Notes: a model not told the origin generated them from the sequence alone. A stretch of DNA of 18,711 nucleotides from CANHBY01 sp031374415 (GCA_031374415.1 JANMGB010000201.1:1-18711); one strand, 5' to 3'. Positions 1 to 7,437 are shown, counted from the first letter of the stretch. Made by a program: numbers and translations.

Positions 1-41
1 TCAGCAGTACATCCAGCAGCAGGATCGCCCCGACAACTGAA

Positions 42-58
42 GCCGTCCTGCGGACGGC
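42..58. repeat. short hairpin near the window edge
   Basis: Seven-base perfect arms (gccgtcc / ggacggc) enclose a tgc loop, two bases after a TGA stop codon at 38-40 that may end an unidentified gene lying mostly outside the window. No T-run follows, so it is not a canonical intrinsic terminator. It may be part of the same repeat-rich intergenic material as the 60-bp repeat that begins at 92. Confidence 0.4.
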
Positions 59-91
59 GCGCTATCCCCCCCACCCAATCCGGTCGGCTTC

Positions 92-151
92 GCCTCTGGG
101 CCGCTTCGCGGCCTACCGCAATGGATGGAGCCCCCCGCGCATTCGGTGGCT
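92..151 (+). repeat. 60-bp repeat, left copy (inverted partner at 17424-17483)
   Basis: All 60 bases are identical to the reverse complement of 17424-17483; identity stops sharply on both sides. The repeat contains a hairpin at 99-113 (ggccgc, loop ttc, gcggcc) and a C6 run at 131-136. This copy runs directly into the AbiEii-type toxin remnant, whose reading frame stays open through the repeat. It is probably a dispersed intergenic repeat; I see no terminal inverted repeats, target duplication or integron attC consensus that would make it a known mobile unit. Confidence 0.9.
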
Positions 152-389
152 TGGCAATCACGCGCTGGCTGCGGACTGCGCAACGCACGCGCGGCTCTTC
201 TTCGGCAGCCCGGACCTGGGCTTGACGACGGCCCGGCCCGGCTCGTTCACGCTGATGCCATCCGAGGCCATGCGCAAAGCGCTGCGCACCGACTATGCCG
301 CAATGGCGGGCATGATCTTCGGCGAGGTGCCATCGCTCGATGCAGTGCTTGCCCGCATCGAAGAAATCGAACGTCGCTTGGACGGTTGA
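152..389 (+). pseudogene. C-terminal remnant of an AbiEii-type nucleotidyltransferase toxin
   Basis: The frame ending in TGA at 387-389 reads about 79 codons and finishes with LMPSEAMRKALRTDYAAM, then MIFGEVPSLDAVLARI and EEIERRLDG. That is the usual C-terminal pattern of AbiEii/AbiGii toxins (a DY..M...MIF...P.F..IL..I..LE array). The nucleotidyltransferase core (GS and D-x-D motifs) is absent, and codons upstream lie in the 60-bp repeat, so only the tail survives. In intact systems AbiEii pairs with an AbiEi antitoxin as an abortive-infection toxin-antitoxin system. No AbiEi gene is recognisable here. The family call rests on a short pattern and is moderately secure; loss of function is near certain. 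Confidence 0.6.
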
Positions 390-416
390 GCCTTCAAGCG
401 GCGCTCGGTCTGCGCT

Positions 417-512
417 TTAGCAGTTCCAGAGCACATGCACTTCGCGGTAGCCAGTTTCAACGGTGAACACGTCGCCGCCAGGCTCCATGTCGCGGGCCAA
501 GAAGGCGCTTCA
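417..512 (-). pseudogene. unidentified C-terminal protein fragment
   Basis: A 31-residue open stretch on the minus strand ends with a TAA at 417-419. It reads SAFLARDMEPGGDVFTVETG followed by YREVHVLWNC, preceded by an in-frame TGA. The composition looks like real protein sequence, and it follows the broken rhuM-like gene on the same strand. I do not recognise the family. It is convergent with, and 27 bases from, the AbiEii remnant. It is most likely the tail of a deleted accessory gene. Confidence 0.25.
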
Positions 513-544
513 ATAGGCCCTGGGGAACGCGCTGTGATGGCGTC

Positions 545-799
545 CAGGTGTAGTGCTCGACCTGTCGGGTCACGGTGCGCTGCTCCTCTTGCCGAACTGC
601 TTCCAATTTGGAAACGGTTGCTGCGGCCACCAGCTCACCACTGTCAAAAATGTTTTTCAGATGCTTGGAAATGGGACATGGCCGCTTTCTGAACATCAAA
701 CAAGTCGGCCATCTGGTTTTGGGTAAGCCAAAGACTTTCGCCCTTGAGATGCACCTCCACGCGCTTGGCGCTGGTCTCGAAAATCGAGATCTCATTCAT
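545..799 (-). pseudogene. rhuM-like (RhuM family) gene, N-terminal part, frameshifted
   Basis: ATG at 799-797 opens MNEISIFETSAKRVEVHLKG, then ESLWLTQNQMADLFDVQKAA, the N-terminus of RhuM-family proteins (first described as a Salmonella pathogenicity-island protein, often found next to restriction and toxin genes; molecular role not established). After the codons for AAMS, about 7 extra bases near 669-675 shift the frame. The protein continues in the next frame as KHLKNIFDSGELVAAATVSK, then LEAVRQEEQRTVTRQVEHY. One base then appears lost near 556, where the expected NLDAI is found one frame over. Homology fades after that, so the gene has two frameshifts and lacks its C-terminal half. The start ATG overlaps the stop of the integrase fragment as ATGA. 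Confidence 0.65.
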
Positions 800-1143
800 G
801 CGGTGGTCACGATCTCCTGAGCCACGGCTTGCAAGGCCTGGCGAGCCGCGTGGCGGCGTTCGAAGGGGTTGATGCCTTGCCGGATCTGCTCATGCGCTTC
901 ACGACCCAGCTCGCGGGCCCGGGCCAGCGTCACCGTGGGAAACCCTCCGAGGCCCATGTCTCGCCGGCGCCCGGCAACGGTCAGCCGAAGCACCCAGCAA
1001 CGGCCACCCGCGGGGTAGACCCGCAAGCCGAGGCCTTTGACGCCTCCGACAAAATGAAATCCGGGATTCTGCAGCCGTCCGACGGACAGCGCACTCATTT
1101 CCTTGGCAACTTTGGGCACTGAAACCTCCATCAACCCATCCAT
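796..1143 (-). pseudogene. tyrosine integrase fragment, arm-binding N-terminal domain (P4/DUF4102 type)
   Basis: About 115 residues with the arm-type DNA-binding domain of P4-like integrases: GFHFVGGVKGLGLRVYPAGG, then WVLRLTVAGRRRDMGLGGFP and TVTLARARELGREA..QIRQGINPFE. Full members run about 400 residues and continue into core-binding and catalytic domains (Arg, His-x-x-Arg, Tyr); all of that is missing. The reading frame ends abruptly (QEIVTTA, TGA at 798-796) at the start of the rhuM-like gene, so a deletion probably joined the two. It lies 126 bases beyond the 3' end of tRNA-Ser and is transcribed away from it, the classic position of an integrase of a tRNA-targeted element. ATG 1143 is chosen as start; ATG 1131 is possible, and neither has a clear Shine-Dalgarno. 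Confidence 0.75.
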
Positions 1144-1269
1144 CAAAAAAAATGGGATTGAAGGAAACAGTCTGCCACCAGTTAAACCGCGCAAACCCGC
1201 ATGAATGCTGGATTTTCGCCGTTTAGGCCATCAGACCGAGAGGTCCTGAAACAGCCTAAAATACTGGGT

Positions 1270-1360
<91 letters not shown>

Positions 1361-1407
1361 TGGTGTCGGTCTGACGTGAGCGCGGATTCTACTGCATGCC
1401 GCCCGCG

Positions 1408-2700
1408 TTAACCCAGTACCGTCTGTCCCCACAGGTAGGCGCGCAAGGCCTCGGGGATCACGATGCTGCCGTCCGCCGTTTGGTGGTTTTCCAAAACCGC
1501 GACCAAGGTGCGCCCCACAGCCAGGCCTGATCCGTTCAAGGTGTGAACGTACTCGTTGCGACCTTGCTCGCTCTTGAAACGGGTCTGCATGCGCCGTGCC
1601 TGGAAAGCGTCGCAGTTGGAGCATGAGCTGATCTCGCGGTAGGTTTTTTGCGCCGGCAACCAGACTTCGAGATCGAAGGTTTGCCCCGCCCCAAAACCCA
1701 TGTCGCCCGTGCACAAACTCATCACACGGTAGGGCAGTTCTAAGCGTTGCAACACGGCTTCGGCATGGCCCACCATGTCTAGGAGCGCAGCCTGCGATTG
1801 CTCGGGATGAACAATTTGCACCATCTCAACTTTGTCAAACTGGTGTTGGCGAATCATGCCGCGGGTGTCACGCCCCCCACTGCCGGCCTCTGATCGAAAG
1901 CATGGGCTGTGCGCCGTCAGTTTGATGGGCAGTTGGTCCAGGCTGAGTACTTGCTCACGCACACTGTTGGTGAGGGAGATCTCGGAGGTGGATATGAGGT
2001 ATTGCTCCAGCTGCTCAGCATCGCCCCCTCGGCTGACCCAGAACATGTCGTCTTTGAACTTGGGCAGTTGTCCCGTGCCTTCCAGAATCTCACGGTTGAC
2101 GATGTAGGGGGTGTAGCACTCGGTGTAGCCGTGTTGCTGGGTCTGGATGTCCAGCATGAATTGCGCTAAGGCCCGGTGGAGCCGGGCCATCGGCCCCTTG
2201 AGAAAACTGAAGCGTGAGCCTGAGAGTTTGGCCCCCGTTTCAAAGTCCAAACCCAAGGGCTCGCCCAGGTCTACATGGTCCAGAGGCTCGAAATCGAATG
2301 CACGCGGCTCACCCCAACGGCGGACTTCGCGGTTGCCCGCCTCGCTGGCCCCCACCGGCACGTCGTCGTGGGGCAAATTGGGCAAGGCCATGAGGATGTC
2401 TGACAAGCTTTGCTGGAGGGCATCCAGGCGATGGGCTGAGGCTTTGAGCTCGTCGCCCAAGCCGTTGACTTCGCTCATCAACGCGGCCGCGTCGCCGCCC
2501 TTCGCTTTGAGCTGCCCAATTTGCTTGGCCAGGCTGTTGCGCTGTGCCTGAAGCTCTTCGGTGCGGGTTTGCAGGGCTTTGCGCTCAGCCTCAAGGGCCT
2601 GAAAGCGCGCCACGTCGAGAAAGGGCTGCGGTGACTTGCGGGTCTCTAGGCGTGCAATCACGCTGGGAAGGTCTTTGCGCAGCAGGTTGATGTCAAGCAT
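1408..2700 (-). CDS. serS: seryl-tRNA synthetase
   Basis: A 430-residue cytosolic class II aminoacyl-tRNA synthetase, the usual length for SerRS, which activates serine with ATP and charges tRNA-Ser. The N-terminus (MLDINLLRKDLPSVIARLET) leads into the long helical tRNA-binding arm, roughly residues 25-110. Class II motif 2 is visible as PCFRSEAGSGGRDTRGMIRQ, followed by HQFDKVEMV. Motif 3 near the C-terminus is NGSGLAVGRTLVAVLENHQ, ending in GLAVGR-type ATP-binding residues. The gene follows ispH by 46 bases and precedes tRNA-Ser by 47 bases, all on the minus strand. The ATG at 2700 has no obvious Shine-Dalgarno (a C-rich run precedes it) but fits the conserved N-terminus. Confidence 0.98.
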   Translation of the reverse strand: MLDINLLRKDLPSVIARLETRKSPQPFLDVARFQALEAERKALQTRTEELQAQRNSLAKQIGQLKAKGGDAAALMSEVNGLGDELKASAHRLDALQQSLSDILMALPNLPHDDVPVGASEAGNREVRRWGEPRAFDFEPLDHVDLGEPLGLDFETGAKLSGSRFSFLKGPMARLHRALAQFMLDIQTQQHGYTECYTPYIVNREILEGTGQLPKFKDDMFWVSRGGDAEQLEQYLISTSEISLTNSVREQVLSLDQLPIKLTAHSPCFRSEAGSGGRDTRGMIRQHQFDKVEMVQIVHPEQSQAALLDMVGHAEAVLQRLELPYRVMSLCTGDMGFGAGQTFDLEVWLPAQKTYREISSCSNCDAFQARRMQTRFKSEQGRNEYVHTLNGSGLAVGRTLVAVLENHQTADGSIVIPEALRAYLWGQTVLG

Positions 2701-2746
2701 GGGGGAGGCTTAAAAATAGAGTTCGGGGATCGCAACGTGCGTCGCG

Positions 2747-3751
2747 TCAGGGCTGTCCGTGGGATGGGCGAGTCGGGCCGGCCGCCTCGCCCGCACCGGT
2801 CATGGATTTGTCGCCCAGGCCCATGGGCAGCGGAAAATGGACGGTCTCTTGGATTCCGGGCAGACTGCGCACGCTGATGGCACCCAGGGCACGCAAGCGC
2901 TCTATCACGCGTTCAACCAAGATGTTGGGGGCCGAGGCACCGGCGGTCAAACCCACCCGCGCACGGCCCGTGAACCATTCTTCGCGCAGGTCTTCAGGCT
3001 GGTCCACCATGTAGGCGGGTGTGCCCAAGCGTTCAGCCAGCTCACGCAGACGGTTGCTGTTGGAGCTGGTGGGGCTGCCGACCACGATCACCACGTCCAC
3101 TTGCGGCGCCATCACTTTGATGGCGTCTTGGCGGTTTTGCGTGGCGTAGCAAATGTCTTGTTGTTTGGGCTCGCGCACCAACGGAAAGCGCCTCTTCACG
3201 GCCGCCAAAATCTCGGCAGCGTCGTCCACCGACAAAGTGGTCTGGGTCACCACGGCGATTTTTTCCGTCTGACCAAGTTGAACGCTGGCCACGTCGCTCA
3301 CGTCTTCCACAAGGTGAATGCCTTGCGACAGCTGCCCCATGGTGCCTTCGACTTCAGGGTGGCCTTTGTGGCCGATCATGATGAACTCATAGCCCTCGCG
3401 GTGCAGCTTGGCGACTTCAACATGAACCTTGGTCACCAGGGGGCACGTGGCATCAAAAACCTGGAAACCACGCCTTTGAGCCTCCAGGCGAATTGCCTGG
3501 GACACCCCGTGTGCACTGAACACAAGGGTGGCCCCAGGAGGGACATCGTTCAGGTCTTCAATGAAGATGGCGCCTTTGGTTTTGAGGTCGTCGACGACAT
3601 AGGTGTTGTGAACGATTTCATGGCGCACGTAGATGGGCGAGCCAAAGCGTTTGAGGGCGCGCTCGACAATTTCGATGGCGCGGTCAACACCCGCGCAAAA
3701 CCCGCGGGGCTCCGCCAATATCACTTCTTCAACGATGAGGGGCGATGTCAT
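2747..3751 (-). CDS. ispH: 4-hydroxy-3-methylbut-2-enyl diphosphate reductase (IspH/LytB)
   Basis: A 334-residue iron-sulfur reductase performing the last MEP-pathway step, converting HMBPP to IPP and DMAPP. The three cluster cysteines are visible: GFCAG (Cys19), DATCPLVTKVH and QQDICYATQNRQDA. Conserved His and substrate-binding segments VRHEIVHN and GHPEVEGTMGQ are also present. The last residues (about 20) are a low-conservation tail. The ATG at 3751-3749 shares its A with the TGA stop of fkpB (TGATG), so translation is probably coupled; a GTG one codon earlier is a less likely start. The fkpB-ispH pair is a conserved gene order in proteobacteria. Confidence 0.97.
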   Translation of the reverse strand: MTSPLIVEEVILAEPRGFCAGVDRAIEIVERALKRFGSPIYVRHEIVHNTYVVDDLKTKGAIFIEDLNDVPPGATLVFSAHGVSQAIRLEAQRRGFQVFDATCPLVTKVHVEVAKLHREGYEFIMIGHKGHPEVEGTMGQLSQGIHLVEDVSDVASVQLGQTEKIAVVTQTTLSVDDAAEILAAVKRRFPLVREPKQQDICYATQNRQDAIKVMAPQVDVVIVVGSPTSSNSNRLRELAERLGTPAYMVDQPEDLREEWFTGRARVGLTAGASAPNILVERVIERLRALGAISVRSLPGIQETVHFPLPMGLGDKSMTGAGEAAGPTRPSHGQP

Positions 3752-4194
3752 CACAGAACCCCAATCACTTGCACTTCAAAGCTCACAGGCTTGCCCGCCA
3801 AAGGGTGGTTGAAGTCGAACAGCAACCAGTCACCGCCTACCTCACGAACCGCGCCCGCGTAGGCGCCTTGGCCGCCGGGGGTTGGAAACTGCACCACATC
3901 GCCGACGCTGTAGACCTCATCTGGGTCGCCCAGTTCATCGAGAAGCGAACGTTTGACGCGCTGGATCATCTCGGGGTTGCGGGGGCCAAATGCCTCACCA
4001 GCGGCCAGCTCAAAGGTGACTCGGGCCCCCTCTTGCAGGCCCATCAGGCGTTGCTCCATGGCGGGCGCCAATTCGCCCGTCCCAAGGGACAGGGTGGCAG
4101 GTTTGTCGTCAAAGGTGTTGATGACGTCGCGGCCGTCGGGGCCCGCTAGGCGGTAATGCAGGGTCAGGAATGAACCCGCGTGAATGGCGTTCAC
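3751..4194 (-). CDS. fkpB: FKBP-type peptidyl-prolyl cis-trans isomerase, SlpA/FkpB type
   Basis: A 147-residue cytoplasmic prolyl isomerase/chaperone like E. coli SlpA. The FKBP core starts at once (SFLTLHYRLAGPDGRDVINT, then FDDKPATLSLGTGELAPAME), then the flap/insert domain (GEAFGPRNPEMIQRVKRSLL, later VYSVGDVVQFPT), and the C-terminal FKBP strands GDWLLFDFNHPLAGKPVSFE. The start is GTG at 4194, chosen because AAGGA lies 5 bases upstream and homology begins there; upstream codons look non-coding. It is the first gene of a probable fkpB-ispH(-serS-tRNA-Ser) unit, divergent from radC across about 86 bases. Confidence 0.94.
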   Translation of the reverse strand: MNAIHAGSFLTLHYRLAGPDGRDVINTFDDKPATLSLGTGELAPAMEQRLMGLQEGARVTFELAAGEAFGPRNPEMIQRVKRSLLDELGDPDEVYSVGDVVQFPTPGGQGAYAGAVREVGGDWLLFDFNHPLAGKPVSFEVQVIGVL

Positions 4195-4280
4195 ATCGTT
4201 CCTTGGTGGGTGGGTTAGCCCTGATTTTAGAGGGCAGGAGGCACCAGCAGGCTGAGCACAATCTGGGCAACTGTATTCTG

Positions 4281-4967
4281 ATGCCTCGCGTGCCCCCCAT
4301 GAAAGACTTACCCACGGCGCTGCGCCCCCGAGAAAAGCTCCTGGCCAGGGGCCCCGGGGCGCTGGCCGACGCTGAACTGATTGCGCTGTTGCTGCGAACC
4401 GGCACAAAGGGCCATTCGGTGCTGCAGTTGGCGCAAACACTGCTGGACCGCAGCGGGGGCCTTGCGGGCTTGTTGGCCTGCGGCCCCAAGGAATTGCCCC
4501 GCCTCAAGGGCCTGGGGCCTGCCAAACGCGCTGAAATGGCCGCCGTGATGGAGCTGGCCCGGCGATCATTGGCCGGCCAACTTCAGCAGCGCACGGTGTT
4601 GTCTTCCGTGGCACAAGTCAAAGCTTATGTCAGGATGCAGTTGGGCCAGCGTCCCCATGAGGTGTTTGCGGTGCTTTTTTTGGATGCCCAACACCAACTG
4701 CTGCACTGGGAAGAGATGTTTCGTGGCAGCATCACGCACACCAGCGTCTACCCCCGTGAAGTCGTTAAGCATGCTTTGGCTTGCAATGCCAGCGCAGTCG
4801 TGTTGGTTCACAATCATCCCTCGGGTCAGCCTGAGCCCTCATCCGCAGATCAGCATCTGACGCAACAATTGCAGGCCACACTGGCCTTGGTGGATGTGCG
4901 GGTGCTCGATCACTTGGTGGTAGGGTCTGCGGACGTGGTGTCGTTTGCTGAGCGCGGTTTGATGTGA
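4281..4967 (+). CDS. radC: RadC/YeeS family JAMM-domain protein
   Basis: A 228-residue protein of the RadC family (E. coli RadC is 222). Residues 7-100 hold the UPF0758 N-terminal part with a helix-hairpin-helix (LPRLKGLGPAKRAEMAAVME). Residues 107-228 form the JAB1/MPN-type metal domain with the intact signature HNHPSGQPEPSSAD (His177, His179, Asp190) and the partner Glu in HWEEMFRGS. The metal residues suggest hydrolase chemistry, but its cellular role is unsettled; the old link to DNA repair in E. coli was withdrawn. Start uncertain: ATG 4281 or ATG 4299 (MKDLPTALRPREKLL), neither with a good Shine-Dalgarno. Its stop overlaps a possible GTG start of the next gene. Confidence 0.95.
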   Translation: MPRVPPMKDLPTALRPREKLLARGPGALADAELIALLLRTGTKGHSVLQLAQTLLDRSGGLAGLLACGPKELPRLKGLGPAKRAEMAAVMELARRSLAGQLQQRTVLSSVAQVKAYVRMQLGQRPHEVFAVLFLDAQHQLLHWEEMFRGSITHTSVYPREVVKHALACNASAVVLVHNHPSGQPEPSSADQHLTQQLQATLALVDVRVLDHLVVGSADVVSFAERGLM

Positions 4968-5008
4968 GCCTTGAGGCTGAGGCACAAACCTATTTTTCTG
5001 GATTTGGC

Positions 5009-5689
5009 ATGCCTGCGAAACCTCGCCCGTCCTCATCGTCCGTCCGTCAAGCCAAGGGCCTTGACGGTCTCAAAGACGTCAAGCGCCACTTGGCCCAACA
5101 AGCTGCCGAGCGCAAGGCCCACCAAAAGGCCTTGGCCGGCCTCCAAGTTTCCTCACCCCGCTCGGGGAGCCTGAATGACCGCGAGTTGTTTGCCCGCACG
5201 GTGGGTGAGGTCGTGCCCGTGCACACCACGAGGGTCTTGCCCAGGCCCTCGAGCCTGCCCGCCCTGCCCCTGCAGCGCGAAAAAGACGAGGCGGCGGTGC
5301 TGATCGAAGCCTTGTCCGATGAGATGGACGTGGAGTCGTTGCTGGAAACCGATGACGCCCTGTCGTTCCGGCGCAGCGATGTGGGCCCAGATGTCCTCAA
5401 GCGGCTGCGCCGCGGCGTGTGGGCCATTCAGGCCCAGCTCGATCTGCACGGCCTGCGCCGCGACGAAGCCCGCGACGCCTTGAACCACTTTTTCAAGGCG
5501 GCCCTGCAGCAACGACTGCGCTGCGTGCGGGTGGTGCACGGCAAGGGCCATGGCTCGCCCGGGCGCACGCCCGTCCTCAAGGACAAGGTCAAGCGTTGGC
5601 TGGTTCAAAAGGAAGAAGTGATGGCCTACGTGCAAGCCCGTGCCGCGGACGGCGGCCATGGCGCCTTGGTGGTGCTGTTGCGCGCGTGA
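5009..5689 (+). CDS. Smr domain protein (MutS2-type small nuclease domain)
   Basis: A 226-residue protein. The N-terminal half is charged and low-complexity (lysine/alanine-rich helix around KDVKRHLAQQAAERKAHQKA), and the C-terminal 90 residues are an Smr domain: QAQLDLHGLRRDEARDALNH with the LDLHG motif, and RVVHGKGHGSPGRTPVLKDK with the VHGKG motif. Stand-alone Smr proteins act as nicking or RNA/DNA endonucleases; some are linked to ribosome rescue in E. coli (SmrB). The substrate cannot be told here. ATG 5009 is chosen because the recognisable N-terminus follows it. GTG 4964, overlapping the radC stop as GTGA, would add 15 residues and is a real alternative. Probable operon with radC. Confidence 0.9.
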   Translation: MPAKPRPSSSSVRQAKGLDGLKDVKRHLAQQAAERKAHQKALAGLQVSSPRSGSLNDRELFARTVGEVVPVHTTRVLPRPSSLPALPLQREKDEAAVLIEALSDEMDVESLLETDDALSFRRSDVGPDVLKRLRRGVWAIQAQLDLHGLRRDEARDALNHFFKAALQQRLRCVRVVHGKGHGSPGRTPVLKDKVKRWLVQKEEVMAYVQARAADGGHGALVVLLRA

Positions 5690-5703
5690 GCCCTGCGGCC
5701 CGG

Positions 5704-5739
5704 GGCCTTGTGGGCCTTGTGGGCCTTGTGGGCCCTGTG
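5704..5739. repeat. 9-bp tandem repeat, four units
   Basis: Four consecutive units of ggccttgtg (5704-5712, 5713-5721, 5722-5730) and ggccctgtg (5731-5739). It lies between the convergent stops of the Smr gene (5689) and the FlhG-like gene (5743). No terminator hairpin with a T-run is visible in this gap. Confidence 0.85.
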
Positions 5740-5742
5740 AAC

Positions 5743-6576
5743 CTAAGGCGCCATCATCTTCTCGGCCACCAGCCGAATGCCCTTGGCGGCCTCACAGCCC
5801 GGGCGCCACTCCATCAGCAATTGACGCTTCTGGACAGCCTCACGGACGGCTAGATCGATGGGGATTTCGCCCAACAAATCCAGCTTGACACCCGTCTGGC
5901 CGGGCTCGATGGGCAGACTGGGAGTGACAAAGCGATCCACCACTTGTTGCAGTTGCCCCCGAATGACACGCCCTTCGCCGATGCGGTTCACTTGGTTGAC
6001 GACCACTTTGATCACCCGGCGATTTTGTTGGGTGGCCAAGACTTTGATGGTGGCGTAGGCGTCTGTCAGGGACGTGGGCTCAGGCGTGGCCACAACCAGC
6101 ACAGTGTCGGCCAATGACACCGCATACAGCACCACATCAGAGATGCCCGCCCCGGTGTCAAGCAAAATCCGATCAAACCGGGGTGCCACCTGCTGTATGA
6201 CCCCCAAGAGTTTTTCACGCACATCGGCCGTCAAACGTGAATACTCCACCAAGCCCGAGCCCGCCAGCAACACCGAGAACCCCCCCGGCGCTGGCAAGAT
6301 CGCGTCTTCGAGTTCGGCCTTGCCAGTGAAAACATCGTGCAGGGTGATCTTGGGAAACAGGTTCAACACCACGTCCAGGTTGGCCAAGCCCAAGTCGGCG
6401 TCCAACACCAGAACGCGCTCACCGCGACGTGCCAGGGCGGCCGCTAAATTGGCTGACAGAAAGGTCTTTCCCACCCCCCCTTTGCCGCTGGTGATGGCCG
6501 TGATTCGGGCGCGCGCCCCAGCAGGCGCGGCGGATTTGGCTGCAGCAGTGGAAGGCGTGACGGGTGCCGTGCTCAT
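5743..6576 (-). CDS. FlhG/MinD-like ParA-family ATPase
   Basis: A 277-residue P-loop ATPase. After a 24-residue Ala/Pro-rich leader comes the deviant Walker A GKGGVGKTFLSANLAAALAR (residues 31-38 core), then switch I LVLDADLGLANLDVVLNL, Walker B-like RILLDTGAGISDVVLYAVSL, and KVVVNQVNRIGEGRVIRGQL. The DADLGLANLD pattern is typical of FlhG/YlxH and MinD. FlhG counts and places polar flagella with FlhF; the neighbouring chemotaxis genes and the absence of minC/minE favour FlhG over MinD, but flhF is not in view. Start ATG 6576 overlaps the stop of the GGDEF gene by four bases (ATGA), with GAGGAT upstream. This indicates translational coupling. Confidence 0.88.
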   Translation of the reverse strand: MSTAPVTPSTAAAKSAAPAGARARITAITSGKGGVGKTFLSANLAAALARRGERVLVLDADLGLANLDVVLNLFPKITLHDVFTGKAELEDAILPAPGGFSVLLAGSGLVEYSRLTADVREKLLGVIQQVAPRFDRILLDTGAGISDVVLYAVSLADTVLVVATPEPTSLTDAYATIKVLATQQNRRVIKVVVNQVNRIGEGRVIRGQLQQVVDRFVTPSLPIEPGQTGVKLDLLGEIPIDLAVREAVQKRQLLMEWRPGCEAAKGIRLVAEKMMAP

Positions 6577-7271
6577 TCGGGATCCTCAAACTGCAATAGG
6601 GTGCCCAGCAGCAGGCCCTTTTCTTCGGCACTGACTTGCGGCAAGGCGGGTTGCTCAAGGCAGGCCCGATTGCGGCCCTCACCCTTGGCGCGGTAAAGCT
6701 GTTGGTCTGCACGCTCGATCCACAATGGCGCAGAAGACCGCACCCACTGCGGTGCGAACGCCCCTCCGAGGCTGATGGTGACGCGGATGTCGACACCCGG
6801 CGCCACCGTCACGACCAACGCCTCGACCTTGGCACGAATACGTTCCGCCACGGCCTGGGCGAATGTCGGCGGGCAATTGGGCAAGACAATCGCGAACTCT
6901 TCGCCCCCAAAGCGCGCCACCGTGTCCATGGGGCGTACACAGTCTTGCAACACCATGGCCACCGCCTTGAGCACGAGATCGCCGGCCGGGTGGCCGTACG
7001 TGTCGTTGACCTTCTTGAAGTGATCGATGTCGGCCATGAGCACCAGGGCAGGCTCACCCGCACGCGCCACACGGTCGACCTCGCGGGCCAAGGCCAGCTC
7101 AAACTGGCGGCGGTTGGCCTGACCGGTCAGGGCATCGCGGCTGGACATGTCACACAAACCATCGATCAGCGCCTGCAACCAGGGTTGGCTACCCTCCACC
7201 AAATCTGGCGCAAAGGTGTAACCCGCCTGCGCAAGCAGTTGCAAGGAGGGGCCCAGTTGAAGATCGGTCAT
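6573..7271 (-). CDS. GGDEF diguanylate cyclase
   Basis: A 232-residue soluble protein. Residues 1-42 form a short N-terminal region without a recognisable sensor domain or membrane segment; residues 45-205 are a GGDEF domain (RDALTGQANRRQFELAL, VLMADIDHFKKVNDTYGHPA, RFGGEEFAIVLP). The active-site signature is GGEEF (122-126), compatible with cyclase activity, and an inhibitory I-site RPMD (113-116) sits five residues before it, so product inhibition by c-di-GMP is expected. ATG 7271 is chosen; upstream in-frame starts to 7325 encode unlikely sequence. It is the first gene of a two-gene unit with the FlhG-like ATPase, divergent from the che operon. No promoter could be assigned. Confidence 0.92.
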   Translation of the reverse strand: MTDLQLGPSLQLLAQAGYTFAPDLVEGSQPWLQALIDGLCDMSSRDALTGQANRRQFELALAREVDRVARAGEPALVLMADIDHFKKVNDTYGHPAGDLVLKAVAMVLQDCVRPMDTVARFGGEEFAIVLPNCPPTFAQAVAERIRAKVEALVVTVAPGVDIRVTISLGGAFAPQWVRSSAPLWIERADQQLYRAKGEGRNRACLEQPALPQVSAEEKGLLLGTLLQFEDPE

Positions 7272-7437
7272 CGGCTGTTCCAGCAGGCGAAGCGCATGAA
7301 ACCCACGGCAAAAACCCCGGCGCACCGGGCATCCACGACTTAGCGATTCTGTAGGAAGGAGTCTAGTGAGCGACTACCCTGGACAAGCGGCGAAAAAGGG
7401 CTGGCTTCCCGGATTAACTCAGGCCATCAATGACCTG

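Noticed and set aside
2..40. Short open stretch ending QQYIQQQDRPDN with TGA at 38-40, possibly the tail of a gene entering from the left
   Set aside because: Only 12 residues are visible and no family can be recognised; it may be chance.
92..151. 60-bp repeat as an integron attC site
   Set aside because: It is about the right length and near toxin genes, but lacks the RYYYAAC/GTTRRRY ends and a full-length imperfect palindrome; its partner copy is inverted, not in an array.
2759..3862. Long plus-strand open frame antisense to ispH
   Set aside because: It is a shadow of the high-GC ispH coding strand; its protein is His/Gly/Ala-rich with no family pattern.
4273..4278. tattct as a -10 box for radC
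   Set aside because: No acceptable -35 hexamer lies 15-19 bases upstream, and it would place the transcript start beyond the chosen ATG.
3751..4440. Longer version of FkpB with an 80-residue N-terminal extension
   Set aside because: The extension is low-complexity and antisense to radC; the GTG at 4194 has a good AAGGA site and matches the family N-terminus.
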